Positions 1 to 9,920 of a stretch of DNA of 64,000 nucleotides are shown piece after piece. Source of the DNA: Zoroaster sp. YZ-2022 (taxonomy: Eukaryota > Echinodermata > Asteroidea > Forcipulatida > Zoroasteridae); NCBI GenBank assembly GCA_029582265.1, contig CM055830.1:21599365-21663364 (forward strand). The letters run 5' to 3'. The position numbers and the translations under genes are program-made. The notes below the pieces were generated by a model. The model saw only the letters and a program-made list of their open reading frames with translations, was not told the DNA's origin and did no database searches. Each line of letters starts with the position of its first letter. Position 1 is the first letter of the stretch.

Positions 1-300
1 TTGGGCTCCTAACTTCGGACTCAAGTTCTGGTGTTAGCAGCAGAATGTGGGTTCGAATCCCAGCCGTGACACTTGTGTCCCGAAATAAGACATAACCATA
101 ATTGCTTCTCTCCACCCCGGGGTTAAATGGGTACCTGTGAGGCAGAGTTGGTTGATTAGCCTATATGCTTCCATGGCAACAATTGAGCCATACTCCCAGG
201 GAGCTGAGATGGTTTCAGGAATGATTTATGAGCCTTATGAGCAGGGGTAATAATATAATGCGCCTGAGCACCACTCGTTGGTGGATACGTGCGCTATATA
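1..300 (+). mobile_element. tRNA-derived SINE, 5' end cut by the window
   Basis: The first 70 bases are the 3' half of a tRNA-like head with a perfect B box (GGTTCGAATCC, near 52-62). The tRNA-unrelated body follows: the 'gcttctctccaccc' stretch, the 'gggtacctgtgag' stretch and the 'gctgagatggtttcagg' stretch. It ends in a TA/TTA-rich tail. The same body recurs at 29787-30125, 38697-39007, 44258-44583 and 53862-54213. The complete copies carry a Ser/Leu-type A box (TGGCCGAGCGG), so the head derives from a long-variable-arm tRNA. Confidence 0.85.
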
Positions 301-403
301 GAGATCCACACATATATTATTATTATATTATATAATAATTAATATAGTGTATATATATATAATTATATTATATATCTATATGTCCTATGTAATAATTATA
401 TGT

Positions 404-437
404 GAGACATGCACTGTTTGTTTGTCCTGTAATTGAA
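404..437 (-). repeat. single unit of the 38/39-bp minisatellite
   Basis: One unit in reverse orientation (gtttgtttgtcctgtaattg core) follows the AT-rich SINE tail. It is the same unit that is arrayed at 46657-49191. Here it again lies between a SINE, an AT-rich tract and the 2.1-kb unit, as it does in the two palindrome arms. Confidence 0.75.
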
Positions 438-594
438 AAGGTTTTCGTACATGTCCTCACTTTGATGGTGTAGAATGTGCCCAAAGTCCGGTCCCAAATT
501 ACATTACAAGGTTTGTATGCGCCATGTTTGTTTGTTGTTTGTTGTTGGGGTTTTTTTGGGGTATTTTTCAGGCACAAGGAATATCAGACAGGAA

Positions 595-2690
595 GGGACT
601 CTGTCCCTAAAATTTCACACCCCAAGCCTGATACTTATGAAAATGAAATTTAATTTTGATCAACCGCTTGCGGCTTGTTGTGGTGAAATTGATTGAACTT
701 AGCGGCACAATTAGAATGTACTTATTTTGGTGATGAGTTGGGTTAAATTATGACAGAATGCTTAACTTTTTAATGCACCTTTTTGATGATTGAATGATGA
801 TGTAAAGGAACGTTCATTTTCAAACTGAATTAAACTGAATGAAAAAGGTTTGAAATTCGCCGGGAAAACGTAAAAAAGGCGTAACAATGATTTAAACCCA
901 ATTGTGAATTAATTGCTCTACCACCACGGCCAAATATCATAGAGCTGTTCAGGAGAAAATGTTGTTTGGCAAATTTATCTGCTGAAGACTTGGAGGATAA
1001 GCAAAAAGTGATTGAGGTCATCATGTCTATTACAAAAATACAACGACATGACTTACTCATATTCCATTTAGTCAAATTAGTTATAGTTGATAGGATATTG
1101 TATATTAATTTAAAAACTTAATTCTTCTTTATTTATTTATAGGTATTTTTTTTAATCTTAATGTTCCAAACTTGTTTCCAATTGTGAGATGGTTTTCCAT
1201 CTCAACTTAACAAAAATATTATACACAGTCTTGGATTTCAATTTGTTCAGATCAGCTGTGTGATTATCCCCATTCATAACTAAAACGCTTGAGTAAATTT
1301 GGCAGCTGTCAGTTTCTTGATCCAAGTGTTACATGTAGGCATTACTGAAATTTGCTGAATGTGTTGAGTTTGCTACAAGGACCAATCAATTAAATTTTGA
1401 TGAAGATCCGATTTCAGGGAAGTGTATTTTAGGACCATATCTAACGTTCGCTGATCAGTGAGTTAATATTAATAAGTATAACCGATAGGGGGCGCACTAA
1501 TGACATATTTACTTAATGAGTAATGTTTTCGTCAAGTTTCAAGAATTGTTGGTGGCTCAGCGATTTTGATGTACGACTGTCACTTCCGAGACTGGTTCTG
1601 ATCCTGATGATTTTGTTAGGGGTTTGTGCCCAAACACCTCTTGATATTGTTCTTTTTCCAGGTTTTTATCTCCGTGAGACTTGTGAGTTCACAGAACCTT
1701 AAAACTTAAACTTAACACATAGTGAGACCTTAATATGTAGTTCTAGGTAAAGTGGTAACGTCATGGTGAGGTCATCAGATATCGAATTACACTAAATTAA
1801 AGTTTAATATTTCACAAATCATATCTCATGAACCACAAAAGATATTTTCACAATCTTTACATCATCTTAAAGATTTTGAATTATGTGACATTTTGTTCTG
1901 AACATGACTAATTTGACCTCTCCTTCCGGTCGAAACTGGAAGTTTAAGTGAAAAAACATTCGGAAGCACTATAGGGCAGGGTTCGTTTGGTAGAATTATC
2001 AAGACAAAACAGCATGCGGGTTGTTAACCTGTAGTGTAAATGCACTGTTAGTTTTAATAGTACACAAAGTATACTGCTTTAAGATAAATTATGTTGGTAG
2101 TATTTATGTAATAAAACATGGACCATATGTTTGTGCCATTCTGTACTCATACTTTTAGCAATATTGTATTTGTTTAATGAAAACAATCACCAGCACCAGG
2201 TCTATGTACTTTTAAATTTTTATATTGTAGGATGAAAATGCTTATAGCAACAACCTATCAGTATGCTCATAACATTGTCAATTCAGTATTTATTTTACTT
2301 TTTGTTACAATTATGGTACCTTTTTCTCTTTTAAAATTGACAGTGCATTTATACAGACCGGTTTATAGTATTTTTAGCGAAAATAGAGGCAAATATTATT
2401 ATATTTTTCTAAAAGAAGTTTCTCGGGTTGCATTCCGACCCTGAACAGGCTGCAGATTGATTACCCCTGGCCTACATGTATTATGCTGTATCGTTCACGA
2501 GAAAACCCTTTCAGATATTGTGTACAATTTAAAGAGAGTGAACTGATATTTTTCACTTTTAATAAAAAGTAACTGCTGCCTCAGACAACAACATTTCTGA
2601 GGAAGATACCATCGTCAGCTTTACACCAAGTAAGATTTACATTCATAGTTGACCATTTGGTTAGTTTCAGATATTAATCCTTTATTTTAT
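595..2690 (+). repeat. 2.1-kb dispersed unit, copy 1 (complete relative to the others)
   Basis: This block starts near the 'caagcctgatactt' motif and matches 39309-41326 (same strand) and 41827-43944 (opposite strand) with small indels and substitutions. It contains 'gataggggg cgcac' near 1485 and a segment at about 1660-1960 that is a diverged relative of the 145-bp tandem unit at 37.3-38.5 kb (shared 'acttgtctac', 'atcatatctca' and 'ttccggt'). No transposase or RT is visible. A 70-codon open stretch at 2232-2444 is also open in the right-arm copy but broken in the left, so I do not call it a gene. This copy continues through the positions hidden by the gap at 41327-41826. Confidence 0.8.
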
Positions 2691-2752
2691 CTATAACATA
2701 TGTAAAAACAAAATAAGTATTCTGACATCTCAAACTTCTCTGAAACTCTATC

Positions 2753-2829
2753 TCCACCCTACAAATAAATAATAATTAAAAGACAAGAAAAACCACAAAG
2801 AAAAACACATTATTTATTTGTAGGGTGGA
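2753..2829. repeat. perfect 21-bp inverted repeat (hairpin)
   Basis: Positions 2753-2773 (TCCACCCTACAAATAAATAA plus T) are the exact reverse complement of 2809-2829, with a 35-base A-rich loop. It lies just beyond the end of the 2.1-kb unit. It could be a tiny fold-back element or a structured RNA stem. Confidence 0.8.
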
Positions 2830-3286
2830 AGATTTGTATGTAAGGTCTTGATAGGCCGTATGACCGAATATCAGTACTTTTGAAACGGCGCTTGAAAATA
2901 TAGTGCATGAATAGTTTCTCCAAAAAAGCGAAATTTAAAACCACGAAATGCATTGGTTCTGTTGGCTTTAACCTTCTTACTACTACAAGGGTCAAATCAG
3001 TCAAAATGTTGATAATGCTTACCAGTGTGTATCTAGTGCACTTAAAAGTCGAACACTGTCAAACCACGTGTATTAGTACATTTACAGGTCAAAACAGTCG
3101 ACCGTTTTTGACTGGTAAAAGCATTGTCTGGTATTGTTTAGGGTGGTAAAAAAAATGAAAAAAACCAGTATAAAAATTACCTTGTGTGCACATTTGAGTC
3201 AACACTCAAAACAGGCAGTTGACTGATTTTGACCTCTATCGCAACTTACCACTAAGTGCAGCTATAATAGGAGGTTTTAATGCATT
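2830..3286. other. no gene seen
   Basis: This stretch is AT-rich single-copy sequence with short repeats of 'gtcaaaacagtc/gtcaaatcagtc' near 2990-3090. I see no domain, splice signal pair or RNA gene. Confidence 0.5.
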
Positions 3287-3337
3287 GGCGGATCCAGGGG
3301 GCTGGGGGATGTACCCCCCCCAAAATCATTTAAAAAT

Positions 3338-3380
<43 letters not shown>

Positions 3381-3503
3381 ATGGAGAATCGCTCCCATTC
3401 CCACAGTGTGCGGGATAAACATAAGGAGGTGAACTACTTAGTACTGTACTAGAAATTGTTTTTGATTCTCAGCCCCCCCCCCTAAAATTGTTCTGGATCC
3501 GCC
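3287..3503. mobile_element. short MITE-like element with 11-bp TIRs
   Basis: GGCGGATCCAG at 3287-3297 is the exact reverse complement of CTGGATCCGCC at 3493-3503. Both ends run inward into a G or C homopolymer (ggggg and ccccc), and a (GA)n tract sits in the middle. There is no coding capacity. It is most likely a non-autonomous DNA element. Confidence 0.65.
3341..3375 (+). repeat. (GA)n microsatellite
   Basis: About 17 uninterrupted GA dinucleotides lie inside the MITE-like element. Confidence 0.95.
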
Positions 3504-3743
3504 CATGTATTGGTTTGTGAAGCTATTGAAATTGATGGTCACGTTGGCTGTTTTGAATGTTTTAACACCGCTGATACAGTCCGCGGTCAGCAAACAAACG
3601 TGAACGTTTAACGACACTCAGAAAAATAAAATACAAATCATTCTTGGCAATGTGTGGGTACATTCTGCGCACTATATTCCGTGTTGCACACGACGGTTCA
3701 GCGGTCACTGATTAGTGCGTTGGCAGAGTGGTGTTATGTGTTG

Positions 3744-3782
3744 TATATAAAAACCAGTGATGAGCTGGTGATTGCTCAATTC
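3744..3782 (+). promoter_or_regulatory. core promoter: TATA box plus initiator
   Basis: TATATAAA at 3744-3751 is followed at normal distance by TCAATTC (3776-3782), which fits the initiator consensus YYANWYY with the +1 A at 3778. About 140 bases downstream comes a consensus splice donor (GTAAGT at 3921). The order TATA, Inr, short leader, donor is what supports a promoter here rather than a chance TATA. Confidence 0.45.
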
Positions 3783-3920
3783 AAGATTTGTTTTGGTAGT
3801 GAGTGCGAAAACGAGTGAGTACTCCAGATTGCAGTGAATCTCTTGAGGGACAGAACATTGTCTAGGCGTTTGCGACACCGCTGGAAAACGGAAACAAATC
3901 GGGAAAGGAGAAATAGCTGG
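3778..3920 (+). other. 5' untranslated exon of the secreted-protein gene (predicted)
   Basis: This exon would run from the predicted start site to the donor GG|GTAAGT at 3920/3921. The matching acceptor is 'ctacacag' ending at 4894, which gives an intron of about 970 bases. It is inferred from signals only; there is no transcript evidence. Confidence 0.4.
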
Positions 3921-4945
3921 GTAAGTGCAAATGATGAAATCAAATACATGATTTATATATATTTTTTTAAATCATGTGGGGAAGACAAGTTAATCAGTGA
4001 CTTATGATAGATAACAAGTAACATAAGAACAAAACGTTACTTGTAACGTCCGTGTAATGGTATAATTTTACCTGCACTAAATAATGTTATATAATGCTAT
4101 GTTATGTATAAAATCATGCCCTGGTCAATTGTGTGAAGATAACTTTTTGAAGAAAACAAACTCGTCCAATATGAACACCACTGAATACTTCAATTTATAC
4201 AATGTTATTTTAACCTTAGTATTTGCAGATTGTTCATAGAAAGCTGGTTACCCAGCAACAACTAGACGTTTAAGTAACAATGTGTGTTGTCAACTTAGAT
4301 TTGATAAAATGTAACATTTGAGGTCCATAATTATATACATTTGAAATGACTTGAAATGTAAATGGTCCAAATTTGCTTTGAAGCGTAGGGGCCCTTTTCC
4401 CAAAATGGAATCTTGCCTCTATAGTGTATAGGGTGGTTTCATTTGGGATTGGAATAACTGGATGGGCCTCCTGGAGTATGCATTTAATTGAAAATAAAAT
4501 AAAAGTTAGACATCACTCAATATTTTTTAATGTAATGTAAATTATTTGTAATGACTTTTGTATTTACCATTGGTTTGTATGTGTACATCCCACTAAATTA
4601 CTAAATCATTAAAAGGGGCGGGGTACACGTGAACAATTTACCCACACCTCAATGTGAAAATTTTAACAATCACTCATAGGGGGCCTTCAATTCAGAGGAG
4701 GGGGGAGGATACCAACACCAACCAATTTGTGAAATTACCGACATATGTGTCCATCACCGAGGCCCAACAATGACGAACCGTTAACTTTGAAGTTGCATGA
4801 CTTCTTTTCGTTTCAAACCCCAACTTCTCCATGGACACTTTTGTTTTGCGTGATCAAGAGTCTCATCAAAACTCTCTAAAATGTTTCTACACAGAAGCAC
4901 CTCCTGAAAGAAGAGACACACAGCCATCACTGCCCTGCAACCACC

Positions 4946-5009
4946 ATGAATACAACTTCAACATTGGTTATTTTCATCGCTACCATCCTTCTCATACTCC
5001 AGAGTAGAA
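4946..5009 (+). CDS. first coding exon, signal peptide of an unidentified secreted protein
   Basis: Exon 2 is predicted to start at 4895, after acceptor 'ctacacag'. It holds a strong start context (CCACCATGA; ATG at 4946). The reading frame gives MNTTSTLVIFIATILLILQS then R, a short polar N-terminus followed by a long hydrophobic run, as in a signal peptide. A donor (GTACGT at 5010-5015) follows after 64 coding bases, so the phase is 1. If it is not spliced, the frame stops seven codons later. I could not find the following exons, so the mature protein is unknown. Promoter, leader exon, acceptor, Kozak context, hydrophobic leader and donor all line up in order, which argues for a real gene 5' end. 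It has no counterpart elsewhere in the window. Confidence 0.45.
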
Positions 5010-5015
5010 GTACGT

Positions 5016-5960
5016 ATGCGCGAGTTTGATGACCTTTTAGAGAGGCGAGCGGGCGAAGGACAAACTGGGACACAGAGGACAATGTTGAAACCAACCGTTT
5101 CCTTAAGTCACTATCAAAGGCAAGTTTTGTTATTGGATAACATTTTATAGGGGTTTCGGCTCGAAACTCCTTTTGTTTTTGTCAACACATGGACATTATC
5201 ACAGCACATTATAAGACGTAATCATTGCGTAACTAATTATTTAAAAAATGTTAATGACTAATTGGTCAAATCAATGGGGCGTATATTTTACTATTTAACT
5301 ATTCTACTATGCATTCTTACACCCTGTAACACACGCAAAAACGCGTTATGAAATCTCATATTTTCACAACTCACACTTCTCTCTCAAAATCCATTAAACG
5401 GACATTATGAAGTCATACACTTGGGTCATTCCATGCCAAACCACTTAGGGGCTGTCAGTGACTGACTCAGATTTTGCTGATTTGTTTTGTCAACATAAAT
5501 GAACACACAACAAATTTTTGCTCCAAGTCGTTTCAGAGATATGGGCCCCTGAAAAATATAGCCACACCCCCTGTTTCTCCCTCCAAGTTGCGTCAGTGAT
5601 TTTGGGGCATTTTCAGAGGAGGCCTATATCTCAAAATTAGGTGAAGATATTTTGCTGCAAATTGTTACACTGTTCAAGTTAGGTGGCCTTCAAAACGCAC
5701 AATTGAGCTGACGTGGGTTACCTTTTTGCAAAGGTTTTGTCCCGTCTGGTGACCACACGAGTGGTCAGATTGCTTTATATTTACATATATATATACAAAC
5801 TAGGTACATATGTCTGTCACCAAACAACGATGGACGAATCCTTAACTTACTGGAAGTTTGGGTGGGGTCTGAAGACAGGTTAGTGAGCACAAATGTCCAA
5901 AATCACCCTCTAATGGGATACATTTCACCGTATTCAATCTTGTTTGTTTACCCTGCTTTT
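5016..5960. other. no gene seen; probable intron or intergenic
   Basis: I see no exon with a clear domain. Near 5146-5180 there is a small degenerate relative of the AGGTGTTCGG element end ('gtttcggctcgaaac' then 'ttttgtttttgt'). If the upstream secreted-protein gene is real, its next exon must lie in or beyond this stretch. Confidence 0.4.
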
Positions 5961-5980
5961 GTTTTTGTTTTTGTTGTTAG

Positions 5981-6080
5981 GTGTTCGAGCGACAGCGCCG
6001 AACACCTATTATTTTATACTGAACACCAAAATTGTTTTTGTACTGTTTATTTTTGGTGTTCGGGTGAAGCCCGAAAACCT
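5981..6080. repeat. two degenerate AGGTGTTCGG palindromes (element ends)
   Basis: AGGTGTTCG...CGAACACCT at 5981-6008 and GGTGTTCGGG...CCCGAAAACC near 6055-6078 are each followed by 'attgtttttgt' or a close variant. This is the same end structure that opens the elements at 37198-38695 and 44584-46117. These are solo or eroded ends. Confidence 0.6.
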
Positions 6081-6119
6081 ATTGTTTTTGTACCGTTTTT
6101 TCAACAGCCAATATCTCAA

Positions 6120-8079
6120 GAACTAAATGACCTATTAGAAAACAAAAAACACAATTGAATTCCTTACATTAATAGCTTGTAATTCTTGTGAAATGAGTTA
6201 CCATAAATGCTTTGATGGTCAAATTAGTGGCACACGAAGTAACGATTTTACAAATTTTAAAAGGTCATATCTCATAGCTTCAATTTGATGTATAACTTGA
6301 CAAATTTGGGAAAAAATAAAAATAGGGTGTTATAGCTAAATAATGTAATCTTACCTGCTCAGTAAGGTGGAGAACATGTGGATGATGATGGACATATATC
6401 AGAATTTTGTCAAATTTAGAATATAATTTTTTTTGGTCAATATGAAGACAACTGGAAAGTTTCATCTTTAATCACTTGACCAAAACTTAATATATGAGAA
6501 TAAAAATGTAGTTGACGATACAACTTTGAGGGTTAATAAAACAAATTAGGCGATGCTGTTTCCTGCGCCAATAATTCAAACTAAAGAGGGCGCTATGCAC
6601 ATTTAGCGGTTGGACATTTTCTTTACTTCTCTTTCTTCTCGGTGGCGATAATTTGCAGACTAAACTATTGTGACATGATGACGTCATCAGGTGTCGAATT
6701 ACATGAGTTCAAAGTTGAATATTTCAAAAAATCATAACTCGAAAACCTCAGGTTTAATAGCTATGCATTAACAAGTACAGCTGCAAAATACAGTGAACTG
6801 TAAAAAAAAATCGAACGTTTGATACGGGAAGTTATGGCCAAAAGAAGGTGTTATTATATATTAATGATCAGATGGATTTAATTTTCCTTGTTTTGTTTTT
6901 TCTTTGTAATAGCAATCATAGCATTCGGGAAATTTCTTTGTTATATATTAAATGGTGTTGTTATAGCTATTTCAATGACAACAAAATGATAAGTTCATCA
7001 AATTAGGCATACACATTACATGAAATATCAATAACACCCTTATCGAAAACGTATGGCGTCCTTTGAATATGTTTTCAAAACTCAAGATCTTGACTAATAA
7101 TACGATTCACCGTTGAAAATGTGGCGTGCAGAATCCCGTGTTTGGTCGTGCAGTTAGACTAAAACGGTAGTACAAGTCTTGGGTGATTCTTACCATGGCA
7201 TCTCTTACCATTCAACCAACTGTTGTGCCGTATATAATAATAATATAAACTTTAATGTGTTGTCATCATCCATCGAAACGAAATAACAAAGTAAATAAAT
7301 TAATAAGTCACTCACCACCACACTGATCCATCTGTGGTTCACTGAATAACGCTGCCACGATCCTACTTGTCATTATGCGATAGTCAAATACCGGTTGTGT
7401 TTAAAACAAGAGGGAACAAATACCCCCCTTGAAGTCTCGCTTTGGTTCAATTGATTTGAATAGAATAAAAGCAAAAATGACAGTACAACTATATTTTATA
7501 TTACAAAGTCAAACAGCAATAATACAAGTATTCCACTAAAGCTCTTGTTTTTTAATTTCCTATTTTAATTTATTTATTTACATAATAATGTAAATTTAAT
7601 GTAGTTTTGGATATTCATTTGAAGCTTTACAGATCTCTCGATATTGTAATCAAATTAATCACTGGCATTACTTATTTTAAATTGTGTAATTGCAATTTTG
7701 ACAATCTCTGCTATTTGTTTCTTCTTCTCCTTCTCGATGAGACTTATCGAACAAAAAACATAGTTCCAAAATTCACAGAAACCTTCAAACTTGACACATA
7801 CTTATACCATAACAGTAGTTGTCAATAAATTTATGACATATAGTTTCAGGTAAAGTTGTGACGTCATGGTGACGTTATCAGAATGGCAAATACACACTAA
7901 ATCTAATTTTAATATTTCCAAAAATCATATCTCATTTGCAAAGATGTAAGACGTCATAAAGACGCTGTACGTCCCACGTGATTATTACGTCTTACCCAGT
8001 GGGCACACGACGTCTTATCGAACGTCTTATAAATGTCTTAATTTGGTCGTATATGCAAAACAAAACGACGTCTTTTTCT
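6120..8079. other. no gene; eroded repeat fragments
   Basis: Two diverged pieces of the 2.1-kb unit or 145-bp family are recognisable by 'gacgtcat...gaatttaca...aatatttc...aaaatcatatctc': about 6665-6750 and 7845-7945. From about 7955 onward there is a cluster of short ACGTCTT/AAGACGT motifs leading to the palindrome at 8080. Nothing else is recognisable. Confidence 0.5.
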
Positions 8080-8107
8080 GACGACTAAAAGACGTCTTTT
8101 AGTCGTC
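8080..8107. repeat. perfect 28-bp palindrome
   Basis: GACGACTAAAAGAC is followed directly by its exact reverse complement GTCTTTTAGTCGTC, with no spacer. It ends a 150-base stretch rich in ACGTCTT/AAGACGT (7955-8100), typical of the terminal part of fold-back DNA elements. Confidence 0.85.
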
Positions 8108-8709
8108 GGCACTGTAAACAATTTCCTGGCATCCTAGCTGCCAGGTAGAGCATCGTAAATTTTAAATTGGAAGTTTTCCAAATTGTGCCGTACATTTAAC
8201 GGGATTTTTGTATGGATGGAACGCTGCATCTGCTATGGGATGGATCTGCAGATACCGGAATTAATCAATGCAACTGTTCATTGTACACAATGTTTTCCAC
8301 TTGCCTGCACGTACACGTAGTCTGGTTCTTTTTTTCAACCACTCCTGATCCTCTCCATTTACTAATTTACAGAACATGTATCCTTTATATATACTGTCTT
8401 TTCGAAACTCTTTTTAGTCATGGTGGCATACAATTATAATCTATATTTCAATATTTTAAATGTTGAATGTACTTTTTACATAAACATATAAGAAAACACC
8501 AAATCTTATCTTTTAATCATATAATTAATTAAGTAGAGGTATTTGAAAATATGGCCTGAAAATCACCCATTTTACTTTTTTTAAAATATATTTAAACATA
8601 TAAATCCCATTGCACTCTGGGATATATCCAATATGTAAATGATCGACCTTACTTTGACATAGCTTTGTGCTCGAATCATTTCAATGTTTAAAATATGTAA
8701 AAGTGGGTG

Positions 8710-9545
8710 ATTTAAGGCCCTCATCTATCTATCCTTATTTAAATTACTGTAACATCGTATGGCCTTCTGTGCGTAACACGAAGATGTACTCATATTCGTT
8801 TTCAAAAGGCTATTCGTATCTGTACTTTCTCTTCCCCCAGAGAGCATTCAGCACCTCTTTTCGCACAACTGCACATTCTCACTATCGCCGACATTAATAA
8901 ACTCCATACTGGGATTTTTATGTATAAGTTCACTCACAATCTTCTTCCCCAAGTTTTTTTCCTTCTTTACTACAGTTTGAGACAACCATAGCCACTCCAC
9001 AAGATCCTGTACCAATCTGATTGTTCCATTCATTTGCACCTCTTATTCTATGAGCACCATTCGCTTCCTTGGTCCTCGTGTGGAATGCCATAGATGAAAG
9101 TATCAGATCTCAGCGGTCCGTCGGTCTTTTTAAGCTTAAATACAAACGAGTCCTTATCTCTCATTATGCGTCTTAGCTTCCTCTCCCTAATATTTCTTTT
9201 CTTCCATTGCGTTCACATTATCCTCATATCTAAATTTTGTTGGTCTGTTGTTTTTGCTTAACAGCCTTTTGATATATTTTCAATATTTTAATTGCCTCCG
9301 TCACTCTGTATCGTGTCAACTACCTATTGTCTTGTCTCTTTTCTGTTTGTCCTCTGTTCGTGTGTTTTGTCTGTCTGGCTGTTTTTAACAACTTCCTCTT
9401 ATTTAAACAGCCCCATGCTATATTTAAAATTTATTTTTTAATAATTTGACATTTACTGCTTCATCGTTTAATGCACTTTAATATAAAGTTTGTTAATTAT
9501 TTATGGAAGTATGGAAATAAATGATATGATTGACTGATTGATTGA
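8710..9545 (+). mobile_element. LINE 3' fragment (CR1/L2/Jockey-like RT C-terminal region)
   Basis: Conceptual translation in shifting frames gives the conserved C-terminal RT region of non-LTR retrotransposons: IYPYLNYCNIVWPS (about 8727-8770), then ADINKLHTGIFMYKFTHNLL (about 8890-8950), then NHSHSTRS (about 8987), then IRFLGPRVWNAIDESIRS and GLFKLKYK (about 9058-9155). Changes of frame and stops show it is dead. A T-rich 3' UTR follows and ends with a gattgattgat tail near 9530-9545, the usual short tandem tail of these LINEs. The 5' part is missing, as expected for a truncated insertion. The clade cannot be fixed from this fragment. Confidence 0.85.
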
Positions 9546-9789
9546 TGGTTGACCAGGTGGGCCACTACCCATGTAACTGAAACTTTAACATCTTAAAATA
9601 TTGTATCCTATCTATGTATGTGAAAATACGCCGAGTCCATTGCGATACCATGATGTGTAGAAAACTGTTTTGTTCTCATTAAAAGTATTACTAATAATTA
9701 CAAGGACATTTCTTCAAATTGAGCAGTCTGGGTTAAAGAATGGTTTATATTAAACACTATTTTGCTTCCGATTCGAATCACAAATTCTC

Positions 9790-9920
9790 GAGTATGAGTC
9801 AGTCTGAGTCGAGGTCAGTCAGGTCAGTCCCAGTCATTGTACACGGTGACTGGATTCCAAGTCACTAAAAATGTGACTCGAGTCGGACTCAAGTCGGACC
9901 CGAGTCTAAGTCAGTAACAG
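9790..9920. repeat. degenerate GACTCG/AGTCAG hexamer repeat
   Basis: Repeated gagtca, gtcagtc and gactcgagtcggactc motifs. The same low-complexity type recurs at 15464-15590. Confidence 0.75.

Noticed and set aside
2232..2444. 70-codon frame beginning MKMLIATTYQY, open also at 42054-42266
   Set aside because: It lies in the 2.1-kb repeat, which is conserved outside the frame as well. The third copy is broken, there is no domain, and the composition is AT-driven.
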